Shown here piece after piece: positions 8,054 through 18,049 of a stretch of 64,000 nt of DNA. The position numbers and the translations under genes are program-made. Location: contig NZ_CP135971.1 in NCBI RefSeq assembly GCF_032463525.1, positions 2,914,001 to 2,978,000 on the forward strand, read 5' to 3'. The notes beneath the pieces are model-generated. The model did not search any database. It was not told the origin of the DNA and saw only the letters and a list, made by a program, of their open reading frames with translations. Numbering within the stretch: position 1 is the stretch's first letter; each line of letters starts with the position of its first letter. The stretch is from Pseudomonas sp. DTU_2021_1001937_2_SI_NGA_ILE_001. Its GTDB lineage: Bacteria > Pseudomonadota > Gammaproteobacteria > Pseudomonadales > Pseudomonadaceae.

Positions 8054-9655
8054 ATGGACAAGACCGTCTTCAAACCCTTGCTGCTGACCACCGCACTGCT
8101 GGCCTGCGCGCCCCTGGCCCAGGCCGCCAGTACCCTGGTGTACTGCTCCGAGGCCAGCCCCGCCGGCTTCGACCCCAGCCAGTACACCAGCGGCACCGAC
8201 TTCGACGCCTCGGCAGAAACCGTGTTCAACCGCCTGACCCAGTTCAAGCGTGGCGGCACCGAGGTCGAACCGGGGCTGGCCACCGATTGGCAGGTGGCCA
8301 GTGACGGGCTGAGCTACACCTTCCACCTGCGCAAGGGCGTGAAATTCCATACCACCGACTACTTCACCCCCAGCCGCGACTTCAATGCCGACGACGTGCT
8401 GTTCACCTTCAATCGCCTGCTCGACCCCGAACAGCCGTTTCGCAAGGCCTACCCTTCGGAATCGCCCTACTTCACCGACATGGGTCTGAACACCACGATC
8501 AAGAGCGTGGAGAAGCTCGACGACTACAGCGTGCGCTTCAACCTCAACAATGTGGATGCTGCCTTCGTACAGAACCTGGCGATGAGCTTCGCCTCGATCC
8601 AGTCTGCCGAGTACGCTGCCAAGCTGCTCAAGGAAGGCAAGGCCGGCGAGCTGAACCAGAAGCCGATCGGCACCGGGCCGTTCGTGTTCAAGCGCTACCA
8701 GAAGGACGCGCAGATCCGCTACACCGCCAACAAGCAATACTGGAAACCCGAGGACGTGAAGATCGACAACCTGATCTTCTCGATCAACACCGACGCCGCC
8801 GTGCGCCTGCAGAAGCTCAAGGCCGGCGAATGCCAGGTCAGCGGCTACCCGCGCCCCGAAGACATCGAGGTGGCCGAGAAGGACCCGAATCTCAAGGTGC
8901 TCAGCCAGCCGGGCTTCAATCTGGGCTTCCTGGCCTACAACGTGACCCATGCGCCGCTCGACCAGCTGAAAGTGCGACAGGCACTGGACATGGCCATCGA
9001 CAAGCCAGCGATCATCAAGGCCGTGTACCGCAGTGCCGGGCAACTCGCCGAAAACGCTCTGCCGCCTGGCCAGTGGGGCTTCGATCCGAAGATCAAGGAC
9101 GCCCCGCACGACCCGCAAAAGGCCCGGCAACTGCTCAAGGAAGCCGGCGTCGCCCCCGGCACGCAGATCAACCTGTGGGCCATGACCGTGCAGCGCGCCT
9201 CCAACCCCAACGCCCGGCTCTCGGCGCAGATGATTCAGGCCGACTGGGACAAGATCGGCATCAAGGCCAACATCGTCAGCTACGAGTGGGGCGAGTACAT
9301 CAAGCGCGCCAAGGCCGGCGAGCACGACGTGATGATCTACGGCTGGACCGGCGACAACGGTGACCCGGACAACTGGCTGGGCGTGCTGTACAGCTGCGCG
9401 GCGGTCAAGGGCAGCAACTACGCCAAGTGGTGCGACCCGGCCTATGACAAGCTGGTCACCCAGGCCAAGACCACCAGCAACCGCGACGAGCGCATCAAGC
9501 TGTATCAGCAGGCCCAGCAGATCCTCAAGGCCCAGGTGCCGATCACCCCGATCGCCAACTCCCGGGTGTTCCAGCCCATGCGCAAGGAGGTGCAGGACTT
9601 CCGCATCAGCCCGTTCGGCCTGACGCCCTTCTACGGCGTGAGCCTGAGCCGTTGA
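8054..9655 (+). CDS. dppA: Dipeptide ABC transporter substrate-binding protein, paralogue 1
   Basis: A 533-residue periplasmic solute-binding protein of family 5 (DppA/OppA). The signal peptide has the core PLLLTTALLACAPL, with cleavage after AQA. The mature part has the GFDPSQYTSGT opening, the YTFHLRKGVKFH family signature and the DppA-type ligand region GWTGDNGDPDNW. ATG 8054 is chosen because the signal peptide begins there; the upstream in-frame start adds 17 unrelated residues. It is the first of four tandem paralogues and would feed peptides to DppBCDF. A GC-rich hairpin follows. Confidence 0.88.
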   Translation: MDKTVFKPLLLTTALLACAPLAQAASTLVYCSEASPAGFDPSQYTSGTDFDASAETVFNRLTQFKRGGTEVEPGLATDWQVASDGLSYTFHLRKGVKFHTTDYFTPSRDFNADDVLFTFNRLLDPEQPFRKAYPSESPYFTDMGLNTTIKSVEKLDDYSVRFNLNNVDAAFVQNLAMSFASIQSAEYAAKLLKEGKAGELNQKPIGTGPFVFKRYQKDAQIRYTANKQYWKPEDVKIDNLIFSINTDAAVRLQKLKAGECQVSGYPRPEDIEVAEKDPNLKVLSQPGFNLGFLAYNVTHAPLDQLKVRQALDMAIDKPAIIKAVYRSAGQLAENALPPGQWGFDPKIKDAPHDPQKARQLLKEAGVAPGTQINLWAMTVQRASNPNARLSAQMIQADWDKIGIKANIVSYEWGEYIKRAKAGEHDVMIYGWTGDNGDPDNWLGVLYSCAAVKGSNYAKWCDPAYDKLVTQAKTTSNRDERIKLYQQAQQILKAQVPITPIANSRVFQPMRKEVQDFRISPFGLTPFYGVSLSR

Positions 9656-9932
9656 CCCCATCCCTGCGGGCCCGGTAACACACCGGGCCCCATTCGGGTG
9701 CATCGTACACATCTGTCCGATACATTTTGATGCACGTTAGGCGTAAACTCCGCCGCGCAAACGATCAACCGGGCAGACTTTGTACACATTTGCGACATTC
9801 CTGTACGAACGTCCCATCCTGGCGCGCTTATCTGACGTCAGTTTTCCAATTTGGGTATATACCCTGCATGACGCCCTTTCTGGTGCAGCGCATTGCTGCC
9901 CGAATCCAAAGTGACAATAAATTGAGGCCAAC
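9656..9932. other. 277-bp intergenic region with possible regulatory repeats
   Basis: It opens with a hairpin GGGCCCGGT/ACCGGGCCC (9668-9690) lacking a T-tract. It contains an 11-nt direct repeat GTACACATyTG at 9705-9715 and 9782-9792, and an inverted pair GTGCATC/GATGCAC at 9698-9735. It probably holds the promoter of the next binding-protein gene; I could not fix a -35/-10 pair. Confidence 0.5.
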
Positions 9933-11555
9933 ATGCTCAAACACGCGCTTGTTCCGTTTTTCGTCAGTGCCGGCCTGCTGGCCGGCGCGCCCCTCGCACA
10001 GGCCGCCGGTAACCTGGTGTTCTGCTCCGAAGGCAGCCCTGCCGGCTTCGACCCTGCCCAGTACGTGGCCGGGACCGATTTCGATGCCAGTGCCGAAACG
10101 ATCTTCAACCGCCTGACCCAGTTTGAGCGTGGTGGCACCGCTGTCGTACCGGGCCTGGCGACCAGCTGGGACATCGCTCCGGACCTGCTCACCTACACCT
10201 TCCACCTGCGCAAGGGCGTGAAGTTCCACACCACCCCGTGGTTCAAGCCTAGCCGCGATTTCAACGCCGACGACGTGCTGTTCACCTTCAACCGCATGAT
10301 CGACAAGGACCAGCCGTTCCGTAAGGCTTACCCGACCGAGTTCCCGTACTTCACCGACATGGGCATGGACACCAACATCAAGCAGATCGAAAAGCTCGAT
10401 GACTACACGGTCAAATTCAGCCTCAACACCGTCGACGCCGCGTTCATCCAGAACCTGGCCATGAGCTTCGCCTCGATCCAGTCCGCCGAGTACGCCGCCA
10501 AGCTGCTCAAGGAAGGCAAGCCCGAAGAGATCAACCAGAAGCCGGTCGGCACTGGCCCGTTCGTGTTCAAGAGCTACCAGAAGGACTCCAACATCCGCTA
10601 CACCGGCAACAAGGAATACTGGAACCCTTCCGACGTTCGCGTCGACAACCTGATCTTCGCCATCACCACCGACCCGTCGGTGCGCATGCAGAAGCTCAAG
10701 CGCAACGAATGCCAGGTCACCGCCTATCCGCGCCCGGCCGACCTCGAAGGTCTCAAGGCCGACAAGAACCTGCAGATGCCCGAGCAGGCCGGCTTCAACC
10801 TCGGCTACATCGCCTATAACGTCTCCGACAAGGTCAAGGGCAGCGATGCCCCCAACCCGCTGGCCCAGCTGAAGGTGCGCCAGGCGCTGGACATGTCGGT
10901 CAACAAGCCGGCGATCATCAGCGCGGTGTACCAGGGCGCGGGGCAACTGGCGGTCAACGCCATGCCGCCGACCCAGTGGTCCTACGACACCACCATCAAG
11001 GATGCCCCGTACGACCTGGAGAAGGCCAAGACCCTGCTCAAGGAAGCCGGCATCAAGGAAGGCACCGAGATTTCCCTGTGGGCGATGCCGGTCCAGCGTC
11101 CGTACAACCCCAACGCGCGCCTGATGGCCGAGCTGATCCAGGCCGACTGGAAGAAGATCGGCATCAACGCCAAGATCGTCAGCTACGAGTGGGGTGAGTA
11201 CCTCAAGCGCGCCAAGGCCGGCGAAATCGGCGCCATGCTGATCGGCTGGAGCGGCGACAACGGTGACCCGGACAACTGGCTGGGCACCCTGTTCGGCTGC
11301 GACGCGGTCAACGGCAACAACTACTCCAAGTGGTGCGATGCCTCCTTCGACAAGCTGATCAAGCAGGCCAAGTCCACGCCGGGCCAGGACCAGCGCACCG
11401 TGCTGTACAAGCAGGCGCAGCACATCCTGAAAGACGCGGTACCGATGACCCCCATCGCGCACTCCACCGTGTACCAGCCGATGCGCGCCAACGTGCTGGA
11501 CTTCAAGATCAGCCCGTTCGGCCTCAACTCCTTCTATGGCGTGGGCGTGAAGTGA
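9933..11555 (+). CDS. dppA: Dipeptide ABC transporter substrate-binding protein, paralogue 2
   Basis: A 540-residue family-5 periplasmic binding protein with a signal peptide (VSAGLLAGAPLAQA, cleavage near residue 24). It keeps the YTFHLRKGVKFH signature and GWSGDNGDPDNW. Compared with its neighbours it carries an insertion (KVKGSDAPNP) after the YNVSD stretch. It is very similar to paralogues 1 and 3, so recent tandem duplication and divergence is likely. Long 5' and 3' spacers (277 and 215 bp) leave room for its own promoter. Peptide specificity cannot be read from sequence alone. Confidence 0.88.
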   Translation: MLKHALVPFFVSAGLLAGAPLAQAAGNLVFCSEGSPAGFDPAQYVAGTDFDASAETIFNRLTQFERGGTAVVPGLATSWDIAPDLLTYTFHLRKGVKFHTTPWFKPSRDFNADDVLFTFNRMIDKDQPFRKAYPTEFPYFTDMGMDTNIKQIEKLDDYTVKFSLNTVDAAFIQNLAMSFASIQSAEYAAKLLKEGKPEEINQKPVGTGPFVFKSYQKDSNIRYTGNKEYWNPSDVRVDNLIFAITTDPSVRMQKLKRNECQVTAYPRPADLEGLKADKNLQMPEQAGFNLGYIAYNVSDKVKGSDAPNPLAQLKVRQALDMSVNKPAIISAVYQGAGQLAVNAMPPTQWSYDTTIKDAPYDLEKAKTLLKEAGIKEGTEISLWAMPVQRPYNPNARLMAELIQADWKKIGINAKIVSYEWGEYLKRAKAGEIGAMLIGWSGDNGDPDNWLGTLFGCDAVNGNNYSKWCDASFDKLIKQAKSTPGQDQRTVLYKQAQHILKDAVPMTPIAHSTVYQPMRANVLDFKISPFGLNSFYGVGVK

Positions 11556-11770
11556 TGCACGGGTTCCGGGCATGAAGCCGCTCGCCAGGCGTCGTGTCCG
11601 GAACCGCCTCAAAGACGTTTCCTACAAGACTTGCATCCATTGGACCGACATACCGCACGTATCGTCCGACATACAGTGCAACGCTCAAGTCGCCAGCCCC
11701 AGGCATGGCGTGACGAGCCCACGGCCAAGGCGAGCACCTGACTCGCCTGTGCCTTGAGAAAGGGAAAATC
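11556..11770. other. 215-bp intergenic region with paired CCGACATAC repeats
   Basis: CCGACATAC occurs twice, at about 11645-11653 and 11666-11674, one start 21 bp from the other (two helical turns). A related GTCCGATACA lies upstream of paralogue 2 near 9715-9724. Possibly a regulator site; unproven. Confidence 0.4.
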
Positions 11771-13369
11771 ATGCGCTCGATCATCATGAAGACATCACTC
11801 ATCAGCCTGGCCCTGCTGGCCGGTTCTCCCGCCGCCATGGCCGCCAACAGCCTGGTGTTCTGTTCCGAAGCCAGTCCGTCGGGCTTCGACAACGCCCAGT
11901 ACACCTCGGCCACCGACGGCGATGCCGCCTACCCGCTGTACAACCGCCTGGCCGAATTCGAAAAGGGCGGCACCGTCGCCGTACCGGCATTGGCCAAGTC
12001 CTGGGACGTTTCCCCCGACGGCCTGGTGTATACCTTTCACCTGCGTGAAGGCGTGAAGTTCCACAGCAACGCGCAGTTCAAGCCAAGCCGCGAATTCAAT
12101 GCCGATGACGTGCTGTTCACGTTCAACCGCATGCTCAAGGCCGACCATCCGTTCCGTGTCGCCTACCCCACTGAATTCCCCTATTTCACCGGCATGGGCC
12201 TGGACAAGAAGATCCGCTCGGTGGAAAAGACCGACCCCATGACCGTGGTCTTCACCCTCAATACCGTCGATGCCGCGTTCATCCAGAACCTGGCGATGAA
12301 CTTCGCCTCGATTCTCTCCGCCGAGTACGCCGAGCAGCTGATGGCCGCCGGCAAGGCTCGCGACATCAACCAGCTGCCGATCGGCACCGGCCCGTTCACC
12401 TTCCAGCGCTACCAGAAGGACGCGCAGATCCGCTACAAGGGCAACCCGGACTACTGGGACCCGCAGCAGGTCAAGCTCGACCAGTTGATCTTCTCCATCA
12501 ATACCGACCCATCGGTGCGCTTGCAGAAGCTGCGCAAGAACGAATGCCAGGTCACCCTGCACCCGCGTCCGGCCGACGTCCCCGCGCTCAAGCAGGACCC
12601 ACAGCTGAAAGTCCTGGAAAGTCCCGGCTACAACCTCGGCTATATCAGCTACAACGTGCGCCACGCGCCGCTGGGCAACCTGCAGGTGCGCCAGGCCCTG
12701 GACATGGCGGTGAACAAACAGGCGATTCTCGACGCCGTCTACCAGGGCGCCGGGCAACTGGCGGTCAATGGCATGCCGCCGACCCAATGGTCCTATGACA
12801 GCAGCATCAAGGACGCCCCCTTCGACCCGGACAAGGCGCGCCAGATGCTGCGCGACGCCGGGGTCAAGGAAGGCACCGAGCTGACCCTGTGGGCCATGCC
12901 CGTGCAGCGTCCCTACAACCCCAACGCGCGGCTGATGGCCGAAATGCTCCAGGCCGACTGGGCCAAGGTGGGCATCAAGGTACGCATCGTCAGCTACGAA
13001 TGGGGCGAATACCTCAAGCGCACCAAGAACGGCGAACACGACATTTCGCTAATCGGCTGGACCGGCGACAACGGTGACCCGGACAACTGGCTGGGCACCC
13101 TCTACAGCTGCGCCGCAATCGGCGGCAACAACTACTCGATGTGGTGCGACGAGCAGTACGACAAGCTGATCAAGGCCGCGATTGCCACCACCGACCGCGA
13201 CAAGCGCACCGCGCTGTACCAGCAGGCGCAACGCTACCTGAAGCAGCAGGTGCCGATCACGCCCATCGCCCACTCCACCGTCAGCCAGCCGCTGCGGGCC
13301 AATGTCCAGGGCTTCGAAGTCAGCCCTTTCGGACGCAACAGCTTTTTCGGCGTGAGCCTGGCGGACTGA
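11771..13369 (+). CDS. dppA: Dipeptide ABC transporter substrate-binding protein, paralogue 3
   Basis: A 532-residue family-5 binding protein with signal peptide (LISLALLAGSPAAMA, cleavage near 24-25) and the signatures YTFHLREGVKFH and GWTGDNGDPDNW. The start at 11771 follows an AAAGGGA site; an in-frame ATG at 11786 would also leave a full signal peptide. It lies 42 bp before paralogue 4 and is probably cotranscribed with it. In the opening segment it has GDAAYPLYNRL where the others have DASAE, a difference near the pocket entrance region. Confidence 0.88.
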   Translation: MRSIIMKTSLISLALLAGSPAAMAANSLVFCSEASPSGFDNAQYTSATDGDAAYPLYNRLAEFEKGGTVAVPALAKSWDVSPDGLVYTFHLREGVKFHSNAQFKPSREFNADDVLFTFNRMLKADHPFRVAYPTEFPYFTGMGLDKKIRSVEKTDPMTVVFTLNTVDAAFIQNLAMNFASILSAEYAEQLMAAGKARDINQLPIGTGPFTFQRYQKDAQIRYKGNPDYWDPQQVKLDQLIFSINTDPSVRLQKLRKNECQVTLHPRPADVPALKQDPQLKVLESPGYNLGYISYNVRHAPLGNLQVRQALDMAVNKQAILDAVYQGAGQLAVNGMPPTQWSYDSSIKDAPFDPDKARQMLRDAGVKEGTELTLWAMPVQRPYNPNARLMAEMLQADWAKVGIKVRIVSYEWGEYLKRTKNGEHDISLIGWTGDNGDPDNWLGTLYSCAAIGGNNYSMWCDEQYDKLIKAAIATTDRDKRTALYQQAQRYLKQQVPITPIAHSTVSQPLRANVQGFEVSPFGRNSFFGVSLAD

Positions 13370-13411
13370 TCCGCCGGGCATGACCCACGGGCGAGCAAAG
13401 GAGCACCGACC

Positions 13412-15007
13412 TTGAAACCGACATTCCTGCACTGGCCACTGGCCCTGGCGCTGTCCTGCGCCGCCAGTGTCACCCTGGCCAAGCCCCTGGTGGTGTGCAC
13501 CGAAGCCAGCCCCGAAGGCTTCGACATCACCCAGTACACCACGGCGGTGACCGCCGACGCCTCGGCGGAAACCCTGCTCGAACGCCTGGTGGCCTTCGCC
13601 CCCGGCACCACCGACCCGGTGCCCGGCCTGGCCGAGCGCTGGGAGATCAGCGACGATGGCCTGCAATACACCTTCCATCTGCGCCGTGGAGTGAAATTCC
13701 ACACCACCGACTACTTCACCCCCAGCCGCGAGATGAACGCCGACGACGTGCTATGGAGCTTTCAGCGCCAGCTCGACCCGGCCCACCCCTGGCACAAGCT
13801 GACCTCGATCGGCTTCCCGTACTTTGAAAGCATGGGCTTCGGCCAACTGATCAAGCAGGTAGAAAAGCTCGACGAGCACACCGTGCGCTTCACCCTCACG
13901 CGCGCCGAAGCGCCGTTCCTGCGCGACCTGGCCATGCCGTTCACGGCCATCTACTCGGCCGAGTACGCCGATCAATTGCTCAAGGCCGGCAAGCCGGAGC
14001 AGCTCAACAGCCGCCCGGTGGGCACCGGCCCGTTCATCCTGACTCGCTACGCCAAGGACGCCCAGGTCCGCTTCAAAGCCAACCCGCACTACTGGAAAGG
14101 CCCGGTGCCCAGCGAAGCGCTGATCTTCGCCATCACCCTGGACAGCAATACCCGGCTGCAGAAGCTCAAGGCCAACGAATGCCAGGTAGCGCTGTACCCC
14201 AAGCCCGATGACATCGAGACCATCAAGGCCGACCCGAAACTGGCCATCGACGAAATGGAAGCCATGATGGTCAGCTACGTGGCCTTCAACACCAGCAAGC
14301 CCTGGCTCAAGGACCTGCGGGTACGCCAGGCCATCAACCTGGCATTCGACAAGCAGGCCTTCATCGACGCGCTGTTCGGCGCCGGCAAGGCCACTGCCGG
14401 GGTCGGCCCGTACCCGCCGACCCTGCTGGGCTTCGACCATCAGGCGCGCAACCCGGCCCCGGACCTGGCGAAGGCCAGGGCGCTGCTCAAGGAGGCCGGC
14501 GTTCCGCAAGGCCAGGTGTTCACCCTGTTCACCCGCAATGGCGGCGGGGTCACCAACCCCAATCCGTCCCTGGGCGCGCAGATGCTGCAGGCCGACCTGG
14601 CGAAGATCGGCCTGAAGGTCGACATTCGCGTCATGGAATGGGGCGAAATGCTGCGCCGCGCCAAAAGCGGCGAACACGACATGGTGTTCGCCGGCTGGGC
14701 CGGTGACAACGGCGACCCGGACAACTTCCTGACCCCGATGCTCAGTTGCGAAGCGGCGCGCAATGGCGAGAATTACGCCCGCTGGTGCAACCCAGAATTC
14801 GAAGCGGCGATCAACGCCGCGCGCGCCAGCAACGAACCTTCCGCGCGGGCCGACCTCTACGGAGAAGCACAGCGGGTTTTCATCCGCGAGCTGCCGTGGA
14901 TCAGCCTGGCCTACCCCAAATTGTTCGTCGCAAGACGGCAAAACGTCGACGGCTTCCACATCAGCCCGTTGACCAACAACAACTTCACGACCACGAGCGT
15001 GAAGTAG
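13412..15007 (+). CDS. dppA: Dipeptide ABC transporter substrate-binding protein, paralogue 4
   Basis: A 531-residue family-5 binding protein, the most divergent of the four and nearest the permease genes. It has signal peptide LALALSCAASVTLA, the YTFHLRRGVKFH signature and GWAGDNGDPDNF, where Phe replaces Trp as in E. coli DppA. Translation starts at TTG 13412, preceded by AAAGGAG; no ATG in frame would preserve the signal peptide. It probably shares a transcript with paralogue 3 and, across 115 bp, dppBCDF. Its divergence suggests a different ligand range. Confidence 0.88.
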   Translation: MKPTFLHWPLALALSCAASVTLAKPLVVCTEASPEGFDITQYTTAVTADASAETLLERLVAFAPGTTDPVPGLAERWEISDDGLQYTFHLRRGVKFHTTDYFTPSREMNADDVLWSFQRQLDPAHPWHKLTSIGFPYFESMGFGQLIKQVEKLDEHTVRFTLTRAEAPFLRDLAMPFTAIYSAEYADQLLKAGKPEQLNSRPVGTGPFILTRYAKDAQVRFKANPHYWKGPVPSEALIFAITLDSNTRLQKLKANECQVALYPKPDDIETIKADPKLAIDEMEAMMVSYVAFNTSKPWLKDLRVRQAINLAFDKQAFIDALFGAGKATAGVGPYPPTLLGFDHQARNPAPDLAKARALLKEAGVPQGQVFTLFTRNGGGVTNPNPSLGAQMLQADLAKIGLKVDIRVMEWGEMLRRAKSGEHDMVFAGWAGDNGDPDNFLTPMLSCEAARNGENYARWCNPEFEAAINAARASNEPSARADLYGEAQRVFIRELPWISLAYPKLFVARRQNVDGFHISPLTNNNFTTTSVK

Positions 15008-15122
15008 ATAACGACACCGCCGACTCCGACAGGAACGACCAGCCGCGCAGCCACCCTACTCCGGTGCTGCGTGGCCAGGCCACGGCGGATTTGCCTGACC
15101 GGCCGAAGAGGAACACCAAGAA

Positions 15123-16133
15123 ATGCTGAGTTTCATTGCCCGCCGGGTGGGGTTGCTGATTCCCACCTTTTTCGGGATCACCTTGCTGACCTTCGCCCTG
15201 ATACGCCTGATCCCTGGCGATCCGGTGGAAGTGATGATGGGCGAACGCCGGGTCGACCCGGAAATGCACGCCCAGGCCATGGAGCGCCTGGGCCTGAACA
15301 AGCCCCTCTATGAACAGTACATCGACTACGTGGGCAAGCTGGCCCAGGGTGACCTCGGCGAGTCGCTGCGCACCCGCGAGAGCGTATGGCGCGAGTTCCT
15401 CTCGCTGTTCCCGGCCACCGTCGAGCTGTCCCTGGCGGCGCTGCTGTTCGCCGGCACCGTCGGCCTGCTGGCCGGGGTGATCGCGGCGCTCAAACGCGGC
15501 TCGCTGTTCGACCACGGGGTGATGGGCATTTCCCTGACCGGCTATTCCATGCCGATCTTCTGGTGGGGCCTGATCCTGATCATGTTCTTCTCGGTGTCGC
15601 TGGGCTGGACCCCGGTGTCGGGGCGTATCGACCTGCTCTACGACATCCCGCCGGTCACCGGTTTCATGCTCATCGACACCCTGCTCAGCGACGAACAGGG
15701 CGCGTTCCTCGATGCGCTGCACCATATGATTCTGCCGGCCATCGTGCTGGGCACCATCCCGCTGGCGGTGATCGCGCGCATGACCCGCTCGTCGATGCTT
15801 GAAGTGCTGCGCGAAGACTACGTGCGCACCGCTCGCGCCAAGGGCCTGTCGCCGGCGCGTGTGGTGTTCGTCCACGGCCTGCGCAACGCACTGATCCCGG
15901 TGCTGACCGTGTTCGGCCTGCAAGTCGGCACGCTGCTGGCCGGTGCGGTGCTCACCGAGACCATCTTTTCCTGGCCCGGTATCGGCAAATGGCTGATCGA
16001 AGCCATCGGCGCCCGTGACTACCCGGTGGTGCAGAACGGCATCCTGCTGATCGCCTGCCTGGTGATCCTGGTCAACTTCGTGGTGGACATCCTCTACGGC
16101 CTGGCCAACCCACGCATCCGTCATCAACGCTGA
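15123..16133 (+). CDS. dppB: Dipeptide ABC transporter permease DppB
   Basis: A 336-residue inner-membrane permease of the binding-protein-dependent family. About six membrane spans are visible (first LLIPTFFGITLLTFALI), with a periplasmic loop after span 1. The cytoplasmic EAA loop reads EDYVRTARAKGLSPARVVFVHG, which couples to the ATPases. Length and the N-terminal MLSFIARR opening match DppB. It is followed after 10 bp by dppC, so the two are cotranslated partners of a heterodimeric channel. Confidence 0.93.
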   Translation: MLSFIARRVGLLIPTFFGITLLTFALIRLIPGDPVEVMMGERRVDPEMHAQAMERLGLNKPLYEQYIDYVGKLAQGDLGESLRTRESVWREFLSLFPATVELSLAALLFAGTVGLLAGVIAALKRGSLFDHGVMGISLTGYSMPIFWWGLILIMFFSVSLGWTPVSGRIDLLYDIPPVTGFMLIDTLLSDEQGAFLDALHHMILPAIVLGTIPLAVIARMTRSSMLEVLREDYVRTARAKGLSPARVVFVHGLRNALIPVLTVFGLQVGTLLAGAVLTETIFSWPGIGKWLIEAIGARDYPVVQNGILLIACLVILVNFVVDILYGLANPRIRHQR

Positions 16134-16143
16134 GGTCAATGCC

Positions 16144-17070
16144 ATGAGCGAACATCCAGTCATGAGCAAGGCCGCGACCAGCGTGGTCGACCAGAGCCTG
16201 CTCTACCCCTCTCCACTGAAAGAATTCTGGCAAGCCTTCGCCCGCAACAAGGGCGCGGTGGCCGGCCTGGCCTTCATGCTGCTGATCGTGTTCAGCGCGC
16301 TGTTCGCGCCCTGGGTCGCCCCGCACGACCCGAGCGAGCAGTACCGCGACTTCCTGCTCACCCCACCGGCCTGGCTGGAGGGCGGCCAGTGGCAGTTCAT
16401 CCTCGGCACCGACGAGCTGGGCCGCGACCTGCTCTCGCGGCTGATCCACGGCGCGCGGCTGTCGCTGCTGATCGGCCTGTCGTCGGTGGTCATGTCGCTG
16501 ATTCCGGGCATCCTGCTGGGTCTGCTGGCCGGGTTCTTCCCGCGCTTCATCGGCCCGTCGGTAATGCGCCTGATGGACATCATGCTGGCCCTGCCCTCGC
16601 TGCTGCTGGCGGTGGCCATCGTCGCCATCCTCGGCCCCGGCCTGATCAACACCGTGATCGCCATCGCCATCGTTTCGCTGCCGTCCTACGTGCGCCTGAC
16701 CCGCGCTGCGGTGATGGGCGAGCTGAACCGCGACTACGTGACCGCCGCACGTCTGGCCGGCGCCACCCTGCCACGCCTGATGTTCATCACCGTGCTGCCC
16801 AACTGCATGGCGCCGCTGATCGTGCAGGCCACCCTGAGCTTTTCCTCGGCGATTCTCGACGCCGCCGCCCTGGGCTTCCTGGGCCTGGGCGTGCAACCGC
16901 CGACCCCGGAGTGGGGCACCATGCTGGCCTCGGCGCGCGACTACATCGAACGCGCCTGGTGGGTGGTGAGCCTGCCGGGCCTGACCATTCTGCTCAGCGT
17001 GCTGGCAATCAACCTGATGGGCGACGGCCTGCGCGACGCGCTGGACCCGAAACTCAAGAACGCGCTCTGA
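16144..17070 (+). CDS. dppC: Dipeptide ABC transporter permease DppC
   Basis: A 308-residue permease partner of DppB. The cytoplasmic N-terminus is followed by a first span ([18 protein letters not shown]), the OppC/DppC motif [20 protein letters not shown], further spans, and the EAA loop [19 protein letters not shown]. The ending [14 protein letters not shown] is typical of DppC. It sits between dppB (10-bp gap) and dppD (10-bp gap), with AGGAGG ahead of the next gene, so it is part of one operon. Confidence 0.93.
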   Translation: MSEHPVMSKAATSVVDQSLLYPSPLKEFWQAFARNKGAVAGLAFMLLIVFSALFAPWVAPHDPSEQYRDFLLTPPAWLEGGQWQFILGTDELGRDLLSRLIHGARLSLLIGLSSVVMSLIPGILLGLLAGFFPRFIGPSVMRLMDIMLALPSLLLAVAIVAILGPGLINTVIAIAIVSLPSYVRLTRAAVMGELNRDYVTAARLAGATLPRLMFITVLPNCMAPLIVQATLSFSSAILDAAALGFLGLGVQPPTPEWGTMLASARDYIERAWWVVSLPGLTILLSVLAINLMGDGLRDALDPKLKNAL

Positions 17071-17080
17071 GGAGGCCGAC

Positions 17081-18049
17081 ATGTCCCTGCTTGAAATCAA
17101 CAACCTCAGCGTGCGCTTCGGCGACGCCAATGCCGTGCCCGTGGTCGATGGCCTGTCGCTGAGCGTAGAGCGCGGCGAAGTGCTGGCCATCGTCGGCGAA
17201 TCCGGCTCGGGTAAATCGGTGACCATGATGGCGCTGATGGGCCTGATCGATCACCCCGGCATCATCCAGGCCGACGCCCTGCGCTTCGACAACCAGGACC
17301 TGCTGAGCCTCAGCGCCCGGCAACGGCGCAGGATCATCGGCAAAGACCTGGCCATGGTCTTCCAGGACCCGATGACCGCGCTCAACCCCAGCTACACCGT
17401 GGGCTACCAGATCATCGAAGTGCTGCGTCAGCACCTCGGGCTGTCCGGCAAGGCCGCGCGCCAGCGCGCCCTGGAGCTGCTGGAGAAGGTCGAGATTCCG
17501 GGCGCTGCCCAGCGCCTGGACGCCTACCCGCACCAGTTGTCCGGCGGCATGAGCCAGCGTGTGGCAATCGCCATGGCCATCGCCGGCGAACCCAAGCTGC
17601 TGATCGCCGACGAGCCGACCACCGCCCTGGACGTGACCATCCAGGCGCAGATCATGGAGCTGCTGCTGAGCCTGCAGAAAGAGCAGGACATGGCTCTGGT
17701 GCTGATTACCCACGACCTGGCCGTGGTGGCCGAGACCGCCCAGCGTGTGTGTGTGATGTACGCCGGCCAGGCGGTCGAGGTCGGCCAGGTGCCCGGCCTG
17801 TTCGACATGCCTGCGCACCCCTACAGCGAAGCGCTGCTGGCGGCGATTCCCGAGCACAGCCTGGGCGCCGAACGGCTGGCCACCCTGCCCGGCCTGGTGC
17901 CGGGCCGCTATGACCGGCCACAGGGCTGCCTGCTGTCACCGCGCTGCCCCTACGTGCAGGACAACTGCCGCACGCAACGCCCGGCGCTGGATGCCAAGGC
18001 CCACAGCCTGGCGCGCTGCTTCTATCCCTTGAACCAGGAGGTGGCGTGA
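17081..18049 (+). CDS. dppD: Dipeptide ABC transporter ATPase DppD
   Basis: A 322-residue cytoplasmic ATPase. It has Walker A GESGSGKS (about 39-46), signature LSGGMSQRV, Walker [13 protein letters not shown] and the switch ITHDLAVV. The C-terminal oligopeptide-transporter extension contains cysteines in [14 protein letters not shown], which in relatives bind an iron-sulfur cluster. It pairs with DppF to drive DppBC. Its stop overlaps the dppF start (TGATG), consistent with balanced translation of the two ATPases. Confidence 0.93.
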   Translation: MSLLEINNLSVRFGDANAVPVVDGLSLSVERGEVLAIVGESGSGKSVTMMALMGLIDHPGIIQADALRFDNQDLLSLSARQRRRIIGKDLAMVFQDPMTALNPSYTVGYQIIEVLRQHLGLSGKAARQRALELLEKVEIPGAAQRLDAYPHQLSGGMSQRVAIAMAIAGEPKLLIADEPTTALDVTIQAQIMELLLSLQKEQDMALVLITHDLAVVAETAQRVCVMYAGQAVEVGQVPGLFDMPAHPYSEALLAAIPEHSLGAERLATLPGLVPGRYDRPQGCLLSPRCPYVQDNCRTQRPALDAKAHSLARCFYPLNQEVA

